Of a stretch of DNA of 64,000 nucleotides, positions 1-8,310 are shown in pieces. The first letter of the stretch is position 1; each line of letters starts with the position of its first letter. Source of the stretch: CBDEGK01 sp965237855 (GTDB taxonomy: Bacteria > Pseudomonadota > Gammaproteobacteria > Pseudomonadales > Halieaceae); contig CBDEGK010000008.1 of the NCBI GenBank assembly GCA_965237855.1, forward strand, positions 1,054,001 to 1,118,000. Direction: 5' to 3'. The notes beneath the pieces are model-generated. The model saw nothing but the letters and a program-made list of their open reading frames with translations. It did not search any database and was not told where the DNA came from. A program made the position numbers and the translations under genes.

Positions 1-604
1 CGGCGCCGACAATAAAGCTGGCAACGGCGAGTCGGTTCATCGTATTGGCAAACAGTGACTTGTGGGTGCGCTCTTCCACCAACTGTCGGTATATATCCAC
101 CGCCTGCACCAGGTGTGGTGCTAGCTGCTTGAGAAATATTTTGTCGGCGGCATCGAAATCTAACGCCTCACGGCCGCGTACCCATCTGAAGCTCGCAAGT
201 AATTGCTCGGAGATTGGTAGGTCGATGCCCATGACATAGTGGGCATTACTGGGCCGCAGCAACTGCTGGTAGAACTCACTGTCTTCAAATACCTGTGGGT
301 CGACAAATTCAGAGAGCGTTACCACTTCTCCCGGCGGCAAATTGATGAAAGGGTCGAGCTTGTGAAAATGGCTGCGATAGGGGTTCTCGATCTGCTCGGG
401 ATCAATGGCGGTCAGTCCGGCACTGAACATAATGACTTGTTCGAGCTTGTGTTGAGGTCTCAGAATCAGCGTGCCGGAACTGGCGTTGAGGGCAGAGTTG
501 AGGGCAGCGAGCGCGCCCGACCAACCATCTTCATGCCAACTGGCGCGATAGATTGCCTCAACCTGATCAGAAAACAGTTGAATAGTTGGACTCATGCGGC
601 TCAT
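1..604 (-). CDS. LuxR-type transcriptional regulator, N-terminal part (cut by window edge)
   Basis: An open reading frame without stops runs from an ATG at 604 (a second ATG lies at 595) off the left edge, giving about 201 residues. It begins MSRMSPTIQLFSDQVEAIYR and resembles the sensory half of LuxR-family regulators that have a PAS/GAF-like N-terminal domain, with segments such as NPYRSHFHKLDPF and FDAADKIFLKQLAPHL. The C-terminal helix-turn-helix that would prove the assignment lies outside the window. It is divergent from the SDR gene at 683, so it may regulate that gene; this is inference. No strong Shine-Dalgarno is visible before either ATG. Confidence 0.6.
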   Translation of the reverse strand, partial: MSRMSPTIQLFSDQVEAIYRASWHEDGWSGALAALNSALNASSGTLILRPQHKLEQVIMFSAGLTAIDPEQIENPYRSHFHKLDPFINLPPGEVVTLSEFVDPQVFEDSEFYQQLLRPSNAHYVMGIDLPISEQLLASFRWVRGREALDFDAADKIFLKQLAPHLVQAVDIYRQLVEERTHKSLFANTMNRLAVASFIVGA

Positions 605-682
605 CTTAACACCGGCTGAAGTAGGCGCTGGATTTACAGCTGCCGTGGGTGTTGAATGTGCACCTCAACAGGAGGAAGTGAT

Positions 683-1447
683 ATGGCTGTTTATGCGATG
701 ACAGGTGGAGCTACCGGCATCGGTGCTGCACTCAAGGAGCAATTGCGCCAACAGGGTGACACCGTGTTTGTAGTCGACATCAAAGACGGCGATATTGTTG
801 CGGACCTTTCCACCCCAGAAGGCCGGCTGGCCGCTATCGAGGGTATCGAGGCGCTGGCGCCCGAGGGGCTGGATGGCTTTATTCCCTGTGCTGGCCTGGG
901 ACCGCATGTGGGCAATCACGCCCTGGTAGCGAGAGTGAATTACTTTGCGGTGATCGCCACCATCGAAGGCCTGCGCGAATCGGTGGCAAAGAAGAATGGC
1001 AGTATCCTGTTGGTTTCCTCCAATTCTGCGCCGATGATGCCCAATGAAGATGAATTTGTGCAATTGTGCCTGACTGGTGACGAGGCGGCCGCCTGCGAGT
1101 TGGTCGATGGCCGCGATGGCCATACAGCCTACGCGGGCTCGAAACGCGCGATTACTATCTGGATGCGCCAGAACGTCAATGACTACGCCCGCGGCGGTGT
1201 CAGACTCAACGCGGTAGCGCCCGGGATCACTCGCACCCCACTATTTGAAGCAGGCCTGGAAAATGAAGAGTTTGGTCAGGCAATGCGCGATTTCAGTGAG
1301 ATGACCCCGGTGGGTCGCGATGGTCAGCCCGATGACATCGCCAATGTCATGCGCTTTTTGCTGAGCGCGGAGGCCAGTTTTGTCTGTGGTGCTGTAGTCT
1401 TTGCGGACGGTGGTACCGATGCCCTGATGCGCCCGGATAGTTTTTAA
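683..1447 (+). CDS. Short-chain dehydrogenase, 3-alpha-hydroxysteroid dehydrogenase-like
   Basis: A 254-residue NAD(P)-dependent short-chain dehydrogenase. The start at 683 is preferred over an upstream ATG at 656 because GGAGG lies at 671-675. The glycine-rich cofactor motif TGGATGIG is at residues 7-14, a VSSNSA serine segment at 111-116, and the catalytic pair is Tyr150/Lys154 (YAGSK). The length, the ADLSTPEGR segment and the MRP-x-x-F C-terminus recall the Comamonas 3-alpha-hydroxysteroid dehydrogenase/carbonyl reductase family, so a steroid or other bulky ketone/alcohol substrate is plausible. The actual substrate is unknown. It is divergent from the LuxR-type gene. Confidence 0.8.
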   Translation: MAVYAMTGGATGIGAALKEQLRQQGDTVFVVDIKDGDIVADLSTPEGRLAAIEGIEALAPEGLDGFIPCAGLGPHVGNHALVARVNYFAVIATIEGLRESVAKKNGSILLVSSNSAPMMPNEDEFVQLCLTGDEAAACELVDGRDGHTAYAGSKRAITIWMRQNVNDYARGGVRLNAVAPGITRTPLFEAGLENEEFGQAMRDFSEMTPVGRDGQPDDIANVMRFLLSAEASFVCGAVVFADGGTDALMRPDSF

Positions 1448-1497
1448 GCACCTAAACAGGTTCCGGTTGTCCGGGGTGGTTGCTGATAGGGCAGTAC

Positions 1498-2001
1498 TTA
1501 CTGAAATGGCAGCCTGGTTTTATGGGGATAGGTGAGTCGGTAAGCCTTGTCGTACACCGCGTTCGTATTTACTTCAGCATCGGCTTCAACCCGTCGGGAA
1601 ATCATAGTGACCGGGAACAGGTAGTACTCTGTAGCCGGCATGTGTAAAGCCCGGCTGCGCCCCAGCTTGTCCTGGTAAATGATCCATCTCATGCCCAGTT
1701 CCGCCGCCAGCAGGTCGCCGAGCACCACACCCATGGCCTGTAACTCGAGGGTCTGATCGGCTCGCACCAGTTGTCGATCCAGTAGCTTTTGCAAGATGGA
1801 CAGATCATTGGCCTTGTCGCCATTAATCTGCTGGCCAAAGTGGGTGCGTGCCAGGCTGTCTATGCGATCGCGCTGGCCCTGCATGAACCGCCGGTCGATG
1901 TTGGTCAACTGGGTAATCACGGGTTCGCCGGCGGCAGTGGTGGGGGCACTTAACAAGCTCAGGCTCAGGCTCAAAATCAGTAGTCTGGATAGGCAAAACA
2001 T
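1498..2001 (-). CDS. DUF3806-like exported protein
   Basis: A 167-residue protein with a clear signal peptide (about residues 1-24, hydrophobic LLILSLSLSLL followed by TTAAGEP), so probably periplasmic. The mature part has the pattern of DUF3806 proteins: MGVVLGDLLAAELGMRW followed by a RALHMPATEYYLFPVTM segment. Function is unknown. The start is supported by AGGAG about eight bases upstream on the minus strand. It is divergent from dapA and convergent with the SDR gene, so it is probably monocistronic. The family name is from memory of the pattern and less certain than the export signal. Confidence 0.65.
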   Translation of the reverse strand: MFCLSRLLILSLSLSLLSAPTTAAGEPVITQLTNIDRRFMQGQRDRIDSLARTHFGQQINGDKANDLSILQKLLDRQLVRADQTLELQAMGVVLGDLLAAELGMRWIIYQDKLGRSRALHMPATEYYLFPVTMISRRVEADAEVNTNAVYDKAYRLTYPHKTRLPFQ

Positions 2002-2042
2002 GGGTCGATCTCCTATATATTGCGGGTTCCGCTGCGGTCAGG

Positions 2043-2070
2043 TTGTTATCTCAGCTGTGGCATGGATAAT
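2043..2070 (+). promoter_or_regulatory. Putative sigma-70 promoter of dapA
   Basis: TTGTTA at 2043-2048 and GATAAT at 2065-2070 are separated by 16 bases and lie 25 bases upstream of the dapA ATG, in the divergent gap between the DUF3806-like gene and dapA. Assigned by eye only. Confidence 0.4.
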
Positions 2071-2095
2071 GGCGGTCTTCCACAGGAGTATATAG

Positions 2096-2974
2096 ATGAT
2101 TAGCGGCAGTATCGTTGCCCTCGCAACCCCCATGCACGATGATGGGACAGTAGCTTGGGAATGTCTAGATTCTCTCCTACAGATGCATGTGGCACAGGGC
2201 ACCGGCGGCATTGTAGCCGTGGGAACCACGGGGGAATCCGCCACACTTTCAGTGTCTGAACACTGTGATGTGATCGCTCGGACTGTGGCCTCCATAGCCG
2301 GGAAAATACCGGTAATTGCGGGCACCGGCGCCAATAACACCACCGAAGCCATAGAGCTGACCGCCGCCGCCCAGCGGGTCGGAGCCGACGCCTGCCTGCT
2401 GGTGACGCCCTACTACAACAAACCCACCCAGGAGGGTCTGTACCTTCATTACAAGAAAGTGGCAGAGTCTGTGCCTATCCCCCAGATACTCTACAATGTG
2501 CCGGGTAGAACCGGTGTCAATATGCTGCCGGAAACGGTGGCGCGGCTGGCTGAGGTGGACAACATCATCGGTATCAAGGAGGCCACTGGCGACCTGGAGC
2601 AGGGTCGCCGGGTGCTGGAATTGGTGCAGGGAAAAATGCAGGTATTTTCTGGTGATGATCCCACCGCGATGGAATTGATGCTGATGGGTGCTGTTGGCAA
2701 TATTTCGGTTACCGCTAATGTGGCGCCTCGAGCCATGGCCGATTTATGTGCGGCCGCGATGGCTGGTGAGCGCGATAAAGCGGAGCAAATACACACAGTG
2801 CTGACGCCACTCAACGCCGCGCTGTTTCTAGAATCCAATCCCATCCCGGTGAAATGGGCGCTGCAACGCATGGGCCTGATCGGTGGCGGCATTCGCCTGC
2901 CAATGACCCCGCTGGCGGAACAGTTTCAGCCCGTCGTAGAACAAGCGCTGCGTGAAGTAGGAGTGATGGTGTGA
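2096..2974 (+). CDS. dapA: 4-hydroxy-tetrahydrodipicolinate synthase
   Basis: DapA (292 residues, the usual family length) condenses pyruvate with aspartate semialdehyde in the cytoplasm, the first committed step to diaminopimelate and lysine. Visible family features are the AVGTTGESATL segment with Thr44, Tyr107 in TPYYNKP, Tyr133 in YNVPGRTG, and the Schiff-base Lys161 in GIKEATGDL. An AGGAG lies just before the ATG. The stop overlaps the GTG start of bamC by four bases, so dapA and bamC are translationally coupled, an arrangement common in gammaproteobacteria. Three further dap genes lie in this window. Confidence 0.98.
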   Translation: MISGSIVALATPMHDDGTVAWECLDSLLQMHVAQGTGGIVAVGTTGESATLSVSEHCDVIARTVASIAGKIPVIAGTGANNTTEAIELTAAAQRVGADACLLVTPYYNKPTQEGLYLHYKKVAESVPIPQILYNVPGRTGVNMLPETVARLAEVDNIIGIKEATGDLEQGRRVLELVQGKMQVFSGDDPTAMELMLMGAVGNISVTANVAPRAMADLCAAAMAGERDKAEQIHTVLTPLNAALFLESNPIPVKWALQRMGLIGGGIRLPMTPLAEQFQPVVEQALREVGVMV

Positions 2975-4008
2975 CCCGAATTTTACTACTGCTGGCAATA
3001 GCGGTTCTGGCAGGTTGTAGTTGGCTGACCGGTGATGAAGGATATTTTCGCGATCGCAGCGATGATTATCGGCTGGCGCGTACTGAGCCAATTTTGCGGG
3101 TCCCCGCCGACAAAGATGATGAAGCTCTGCAACAACTCTATGTGATACCGCCTATTACTGAAGATATTCGCGTCACTGGCGTATTCGACGCGCCGCGACC
3201 AGCGCCATTGGTTGCGGGATCCTCAGAAGAGGTCGTGCGGATCCAGAAATTGGGCGAGCAAGAATGGATGCTGGTGGCTATTGCACCGGGCCAGTTGTGG
3301 CCCCAGGTTCGCGGCTACCTGAGTCAGGGGGCGATTCCAGTAGCGCGGCTCGAGGCGCGTGCCGGCCTCATCGAAACCGCCTGGATTCCAGGGCAGGAAG
3401 GTAAGATGGCGCAACGTTACCAATTCAGGATCGAGCAGGGTGTGCAGCGCAATACCGCAGAACTGCACGTATTGCAGATGTACCAGGCCGGTGACGTAAA
3501 CAGCTGGCCCAAGGCCTCCGCTGATAACGCCGAAGAGCGCCTGGTGCTGCGTGAGTTGGCCCAGTACGTGGCCAACAATTTTGAGCAGGCGCCGGTATCG
3601 ATGATGGCTCAACAGTCAATCAGTGCCAGTGGCCGGGTCAGTATGCAGGAAGACAGCGACGGCAATCCCTTCATTAAGCTAGAGCTGCCTTTCTACCGTG
3701 CCTGGGCCTCCATGGACAAAGCGCTACAGGAGTCCAATTTTGAGATTCTGGATCGAGACCGCAGTGAGAAAGTTTATTTTATCCACTATGTGCGGCCACT
3801 CGAAGAAGAATCCGGTTGGCTGGACTGGCTGTTTGACAATAGTGATGAAGCGCCGGCCAACCAGTTGTCGCAATATGACTACCGGCTGCAGATCGATGAG
3901 ACCGGTGCCGAGGCGGTACAGATATCCATTCACCGACAGGATGGTGGACCACTGACCCAGGGACATGCCCAGAGCATCCTGGCCCTGATCAAGGGCAATA
4001 TCGCCTAG
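2971..4008 (+). CDS. bamC: Outer-membrane assembly lipoprotein BamC
   Basis: BamC (formerly NlpB), 345 residues, is an accessory lipoprotein of the beta-barrel assembly machine. A GTG start overlaps dapA by four bases. The N-terminus is a lipoprotein signal with lipobox LAGC (Cys16), followed by an unstructured linker. Two helix-grip-like domains follow, the second ending QISIHRQDGGPLTQGHAQSI. It sits directly after dapA as in Pseudomonas and E. coli, which supports the assignment where sequence conservation is low. BamA, its core partner, is encoded at 30416. Confidence 0.88.
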   Translation: MTRILLLLAIAVLAGCSWLTGDEGYFRDRSDDYRLARTEPILRVPADKDDEALQQLYVIPPITEDIRVTGVFDAPRPAPLVAGSSEEVVRIQKLGEQEWMLVAIAPGQLWPQVRGYLSQGAIPVARLEARAGLIETAWIPGQEGKMAQRYQFRIEQGVQRNTAELHVLQMYQAGDVNSWPKASADNAEERLVLRELAQYVANNFEQAPVSMMAQQSISASGRVSMQEDSDGNPFIKLELPFYRAWASMDKALQESNFEILDRDRSEKVYFIHYVRPLEEESGWLDWLFDNSDEAPANQLSQYDYRLQIDETGAEAVQISIHRQDGGPLTQGHAQSILALIKGNIA

Positions 4009-4766
4009 TGCGAATTGCCTCGCTGGGCAGTGGCAGCCGCGGCAACGCCACGGTTGTTCAGCACGGATCGACTACGGTGATGGTAGATTGCGGTTTTTCC
4101 ATTCGGGAGACCCAGCGCCGCCTCGCCAGCCTGGAATTATCTGCTGAAGAGTTAGATGCCATTCTCGTTACTCACGAGCATACCGATCACTGCTCAGGCG
4201 TGGCGCGCCTGTCCAGGCGTTTTGATATTCCTGTCTACATGACCCATGGCACCCTGGCCAGTGGGCGTTGTAGTGACGTCGCGGCGCTGGGCCATTTTCA
4301 CAGTGAACACCTGTTCTCGGTTGGCAGCCTGGAGATTATGCCAATTGCCGTACCCCACGATGCGCGTGAACCCTGCCAATTCGTGTTCTCTGCCGGCGGT
4401 ATGAAAATAGGCGTACTAACTGACCTGGGCAGTGTTACCCCGTTAGTGCTGGATCATTACGCCGGCTGCCAGGCGCTGCTGCTGGAATGTAATCACGACC
4501 GACAAATGCTTGCCGAAGGCCCCTATCCCGCATCATTGAAGCGCCGTGTTGGGGGAGATTGGGGGCATTTGAGCAATGTGCAGGCGGCCCGGTTGCTTGA
4601 CTGCCTACCGGGCGAATTGCCCACGCAGTTGATAATCGCCCACATCAGTGAGCAAAATAATTCTCGTGGGGCGGTGTCCGCCGCGCTCAGTGCGTCTGGG
4701 CTCGACACCTCAGAGCTGATTTGGGCCAGTCAGGAAACGGGCTTCGATTGGTTGGAACTGATCTGA
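4008..4766 (+). CDS. MBL-fold metallo-hydrolase (YycJ/WalJ-like)
   Basis: A 252-residue cytoplasmic metallo-beta-lactamase-fold hydrolase. The N-terminal LGSGSRGNATVV is typical of the YycJ/PhnP-like subgroup, and the zinc motif H56-x-H58-x-D60-H61 (THEHTDH) is intact, with later metal-binding candidates in VPHDA, LTDLG and HISEQN. These enzymes are usually phosphodiesterases or nucleases; the substrate here is unknown. The GTG start overlaps the bamC stop by one base, making it the third gene of the dapA-bamC operon, where the same neighbour occurs in pseudomonads. Confidence 0.85.
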   Translation: MRIASLGSGSRGNATVVQHGSTTVMVDCGFSIRETQRRLASLELSAEELDAILVTHEHTDHCSGVARLSRRFDIPVYMTHGTLASGRCSDVAALGHFHSEHLFSVGSLEIMPIAVPHDAREPCQFVFSAGGMKIGVLTDLGSVTPLVLDHYAGCQALLLECNHDRQMLAEGPYPASLKRRVGGDWGHLSNVQAARLLDCLPGELPTQLIIAHISEQNNSRGAVSAALSASGLDTSELIWASQETGFDWLELI

Positions 4767-4774
4767 GCGCAGCT

Positions 4775-5284
4775 CTAACAGTGTTCCGGTGCATCAATTT
4801 TCACTGCCGTGCGCTGGGCCATGTTCGCCAACTCCTGGCAGGCTAGTTCATCATTACCCGCAACATTCAGATAGGTGAGGTTGGGTAGCTGGTAGATCGC
4901 TCCCAGACTGATCAGCTGATTTCCATCCACTTGTAACTCTGACAGTCTTGCTAGCTCGAGCAGGGGCGTTAGCGTGTCGATGTTGTTGCTGGACAGTTTA
5001 AGCCTGATCAGGCCACTGAACACCTCAAGTCCATGCAGGTCCCCGATGCCCGCATGGGAGCAGTTCAGCTCCTCTAGCTGGTTGGCAGCGGTGACGCCTT
5101 GATCTCTAATGGTCTGATGTACACAATCACGCAGGTTCTCATCGGCGATGCTATAACTGTCAAAGGGCGGCTCCGGGTTGTACAGAACTTTGTCGTTCAC
5201 TGTGAAACGATAGCCAGCGCAGGCACTTACCAACATTGCCAGGAGCGTGAAGCCGATCACAGTTCTGAGCATTTTGCCTTCCAT
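4775..5284 (-). CDS. Leucine-rich-repeat lipoprotein
   Basis: A 169-residue predicted lipoprotein: signal peptide with lipobox VSAC (Cys22), then a segment resembling the start of bacterial LRR lipoproteins (ENLRDCVHQTIRDQGVTAANQLEELNC). After it come about four short leucine-rich repeats of the L-x-x-L-x-L-x-x-N type (LIRLKLSSNNIDTL, LSELQVDGNQLISL, LTYLNVAGND). LRRs usually mediate protein binding; the partner is unknown. The start at 5284 has AGGAG at 5290-5294; an internal ATG at 5272 lacks such a site. It is divergent from the cyclase-like gene. Confidence 0.72.
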   Translation of the reverse strand: MEGKMLRTVIGFTLLAMLVSACAGYRFTVNDKVLYNPEPPFDSYSIADENLRDCVHQTIRDQGVTAANQLEELNCSHAGIGDLHGLEVFSGLIRLKLSSNNIDTLTPLLELARLSELQVDGNQLISLGAIYQLPNLTYLNVAGNDELACQELANMAQRTAVKIDAPEHC

Positions 5285-5334
5285 CTACTCTCCTAGCCTT
5301 CTCCAGAGCATAGCCCCGGCGCCGAATTTCACAC

Positions 5335-5340
5335 TATAAT
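5335..5340 (+). promoter_or_regulatory. Consensus -10 element upstream of the cyclase-like gene
   Basis: A perfect TATAAT lies 35 bases before the ATG at 5376. No convincing -35 box is present at the right distance, so it may rely on an activator or be fortuitous. Confidence 0.35.
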
Positions 5341-5375
5341 GCGAGAGAACCCTTGTTACTCAGAAGAGCTCGACA

Positions 5376-6626
5376 ATGTCCAGCACTCCAACAGCCGCAG
5401 AACCAGGCGGCGTATCGGCCGGTGAAGCCATCAGTATAGTCCAGCGCGGCAACCTCAAGTCGCTGGAAGCTACCCTGCGTAAGCAATGGCGCCTCGGTCA
5501 GAATATTGTGCTGTGTTGGAGCTCCAACGAAAAAGGCATTATGGCGCTATTGGTGCCTCACTATTTTTTGGGTAACTACTCCGCCAGCGATGGCGACAGC
5601 GACGAGCGTGACAATGAAGCGTTTATCCGCCAGCTGATTTCTGGCAGGCGCCGCAAAGACCGCGAGGAGTTTTTTGAAATTGCCAGTCGATTCAATGTTT
5701 CCGCCACCTTTATTAAATTATCTGAGCCGCTGGAGGAAGACCCGCGCCTGATTGATTCGGTGGAACAGATCATCAAACGTTACGGGCTCAGTTATGTTGA
5801 GAACCGCGCGGTATTGCTGTTTGATATAGCCGAATTCTCTCTCTATACCCCCTTCGAACAGGCCAGTCAGCTCAACAGCCTGTCTTACTCGATGAACTCT
5901 GCCTACAACAAATTACTGGGCCAGGGCATCGACATCAACTTTGCCCGCACCACTACCGGTGATGGCTACTATGTCTGGAACCGTGATATTAGTGATGGTG
6001 CTGACCGGGATTTATTGTATTTTTTACTACTGGTTATTGCGGATAACGCCATTGCCCGCGAGGCCAGTAAAGGCAACACCGTGCCTGTGATTCGCATGGC
6101 CTATCATATAGGTAGTCACTACGAGCTCTACCAGGCGGAGGGCGTGAATCCCACCGTATTCAGCTATATCGTCGGAGACGTCACCATCGAGCTCGCACGG
6201 ATGCTGGATCTGGCTCAACCGGGGCAGCTCTACGTCGGTGATTTCCAGGTGCCCCTGCCGGATGAAGCCGCGGGTGGTCTGGTCGACACACCGGCTTACC
6301 TGGCCTACTGTAGCGAGCAGTTGCAAAAACTCTACGGCATACAGCTGGCTGGCGAGGCAATTTCCTCAATGAGCTGCGATCCGGCGCGGACGGGCGGCGT
6401 CCCTCGTCGATTCCGGCTGACCGATAAACACGGTATTTCCCGCGCCGCCTATAGTCTGCAGATTGACATTGCCCTCGAATCCGGACGTGAGTTCACCCTG
6501 GGGTTAACAGATGAGGAGTTGCCTGCGCCGCTCGATAACCCAGAGGGTGGTGAGAGCGAGAGCATTGATGGCCGCAGTGTGATCGATATCAACCAACGCG
6601 CGGCTAAATCGGTGGTGGAAGAATGA
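5376..6626 (+). CDS. Divergent class III nucleotidyl-cyclase-domain protein
   Basis: A 416-residue cytoplasmic protein with no signal or membrane segment. Residues 1-140 are an unrecognised N-terminal region. Residues about 144-290 align by eye with a class III adenylyl/guanylyl cyclase core: LLFDIAEFS carries the first metal Asp (D150), TTTGDGYYVW the second (D196), and a GD-x5-LARML segment (D268) followed by PGQLYVGD matches the family's late core motif. The Asn expected five bases after GD in active enzymes is not evident and the Lys before TxGD is Arg191, so activity or nucleotide choice is uncertain. The stop overlaps the next gene, a phosphodiesterase-like protein, by four bases (ATGA), which supports a cyclic-nucleotide role. 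Confidence 0.6.
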   Translation: MSSTPTAAEPGGVSAGEAISIVQRGNLKSLEATLRKQWRLGQNIVLCWSSNEKGIMALLVPHYFLGNYSASDGDSDERDNEAFIRQLISGRRRKDREEFFEIASRFNVSATFIKLSEPLEEDPRLIDSVEQIIKRYGLSYVENRAVLLFDIAEFSLYTPFEQASQLNSLSYSMNSAYNKLLGQGIDINFARTTTGDGYYVWNRDISDGADRDLLYFLLLVIADNAIAREASKGNTVPVIRMAYHIGSHYELYQAEGVNPTVFSYIVGDVTIELARMLDLAQPGQLYVGDFQVPLPDEAAGGLVDTPAYLAYCSEQLQKLYGIQLAGEAISSMSCDPARTGGVPRRFRLTDKHGISRAAYSLQIDIALESGREFTLGLTDEELPAPLDNPEGGESESIDGRSVIDINQRAAKSVVEE

Positions 6627-7552
6627 GTAAGCCTCGCCACACAGATGTTAGTGACCGCGTGGACGTGACAGACCCTGTTGCGGTCAGTGACGCGATAGTG
6701 GCAATATTCAGCGCGCGTTATCCAGGTGCCGATCTGAGCAGCATTCCAGTTCTTGTCGCCGACTTCGCCCGGCTTTATCGAGGCGAATATCCGGGCTTTC
6801 ACGGTTGTGATGTGGGTTATCACAATATCCAGCATGTGCTGGACGTCACCCTGGCCTTGGCCCGCCTGATCGACGGCCACGAGATGGACCACCGACAAGA
6901 TGACCAGCTGGGATCGGAGCTGGCAGTGGCTGGCATTGCCTGTGCCCTGTTTCACGATTCCGGTTATATCCGTCGCACCCGCGACAGCCAGCATAAGAAT
7001 GGAGCCGAATATACCCGCATCCATGTGAGTCGAAGCGCGACGTTCATGACGGAATATCTGCCAACAGTAGGGCTAGCTTACGCGGTGCCTATTTGTCAGC
7101 GTATTGTCCACTTCACGGGCTACGAGGTTAATCCCACGGACATCGAGGTGCCAACGGATGAGGAGCGGACACTGGGATGGTTGTTGGGAACCGCCGATCT
7201 CATTGCGCAGATGGCAGATGTGGCCTACCTGGAAAAATGTCGTGACAAGCTATACCCGGAGTTTGTTAAAGGAGGTATGGCGGGCGCCCAGGGTGAGTAC
7301 ACCAAGACCGGCATCATCTACAAGTCACCTTCCCACCTGATGCAGTCGACGCCAAACTTTATTCGCAGTGCCATCCAGGTGCGCCTGGACGGCTATTTCC
7401 ACTCCTGCTATCGCTATGCCGCGGATCACTTCGGTGGGAGGGACCTCTACATGGAAGCCATACAGGAAAATGTTGCCCGCCTGGAAGCGCTACTGGCGAA
7501 GAACGACCCCCAGGTACTGCTGGGCGACGCCCTTTCTCCCGAAGACAGTTGA
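6623..7552 (+). CDS. HD/PDEase-like cyclic-nucleotide phosphodiesterase homologue
   Basis: A 309-residue soluble protein carrying the metal motifs of class I (eukaryotic-type) cyclic-nucleotide phosphodiesterases. GYHNIQHVLDV (His67, His71, Asp74) matches the YHN-x-x-H-x-x-DV hallmark, followed by ALFHDSGY (His111-Asp112) and a downstream TADLIAQMAD (Asp192). This suggests hydrolysis of cAMP or cGMP; a plain HD hydrolase is the alternative. It overlaps the upstream cyclase-like gene by four bases and the downstream rsmJ TTG start by four bases, so the three are one transcription unit. Pairing with a cyclase-like protein implies synthesis and breakdown, or sensing, of the same second messenger. 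Confidence 0.62.
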   Translation: MSKPRHTDVSDRVDVTDPVAVSDAIVAIFSARYPGADLSSIPVLVADFARLYRGEYPGFHGCDVGYHNIQHVLDVTLALARLIDGHEMDHRQDDQLGSELAVAGIACALFHDSGYIRRTRDSQHKNGAEYTRIHVSRSATFMTEYLPTVGLAYAVPICQRIVHFTGYEVNPTDIEVPTDEERTLGWLLGTADLIAQMADVAYLEKCRDKLYPEFVKGGMAGAQGEYTKTGIIYKSPSHLMQSTPNFIRSAIQVRLDGYFHSCYRYAADHFGGRDLYMEAIQENVARLEALLAKNDPQVLLGDALSPEDS

Positions 7553-8310
7553 AACTTCACGTCAGCAGTGCCGACGCTCGCTACCACAGCCGGGCGCTGG
7601 CACTCGCCGAACAACTCCAGCTGCCGATGGACGAAGATGATGCTGAATTGGCATTGACGGTATCGGAGCAAGGCATTTTTCTGCAGGTACTTGGCAAGCG
7701 CGCTCCTGGCCCGGTCGGTGTAAATTTCGGCTCCACAAAAATGACTCATCGCCGCCGCGGCGGTCAGAATGAATTGCTGGGTCGCGCGGTGGGCGTGGGC
7801 AAGCGCAAACCACTGTCGGTGGTGGACGCCACCGCGGGCCTGGGTGGTGATAGTTTCGTATTGGCAGACCTGGGCTGCGACGTCATCAGTCTGGAACGAT
7901 CTCCTGTCGTGCACAGTCTCTTGCTTGACGGTTGGCAGCGTGGCGCGGATGACGGCCAGTCCGCGGTGAGGGCTGCCTGCGGGCGCATGCAAATCAGACT
8001 AGCAGATGCCGTAACGTGGTTGAGTGACAGCGCCGGTCCCTTCCCCGACGTGGTATACCTGGATCCAATGTTTCCCGAGCGTGGCAAGGCCGCGCGAGCT
8101 CGTAAAGAGATGTGGCTGTTTCAGAGCCTGCTCGGCGAGGATGAGGACATTCCGGCGCTGCTGGCGGTGGCACTGCAGCGTGCGGCCTTTCGAGTGGTAG
8201 CCAAGCGACCTCTGAAGGCGGCTGTCATAGAAGGGCCCGAGCCGACTTTTGCTATCAAGGGCAAGGCTGTGCGCTTCGATGTCTACAGTAAGCGCAAGTT
8301 GCAGGATTAA
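7549..8310 (+). CDS. rsmJ: 16S rRNA (guanine(1516)-N(2))-methyltransferase
   Basis: RsmJ (YhiQ), 253 residues, uses S-adenosylmethionine to methylate G1516 of 16S rRNA. Family landmarks are the VNFGSTKMTHRRRGGQ segment, SAM-binding VVDATAGLGGDSFVLA, and the catalytic-type VYLDPMFPERGK. The start is an uncommon TTG overlapping the phosphodiesterase stop by four bases; no better start fits the conserved N-terminus. Its 3' end overlaps the convergent antiporter gene by four bases. Confidence 0.92.
   Translation: MKLHVSSADARYHSRALALAEQLQLPMDEDDAELALTVSEQGIFLQVLGKRAPGPVGVNFGSTKMTHRRRGGQNELLGRAVGVGKRKPLSVVDATAGLGGDSFVLADLGCDVISLERSPVVHSLLLDGWQRGADDGQSAVRAACGRMQIRLADAVTWLSDSAGPFPDVVYLDPMFPERGKAARARKEMWLFQSLLGEDEDIPALLAVALQRAAFRVVAKRPLKAAVIEGPEPTFAIKGKAVRFDVYSKRKLQD

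Noticed and set aside
6449..7024. A 191-residue minus-strand frame across the cyclase-phosphodiesterase junction.
   Set aside because: It is antisense to two overlapping genes with recognisable catalytic motifs and has no independent support.
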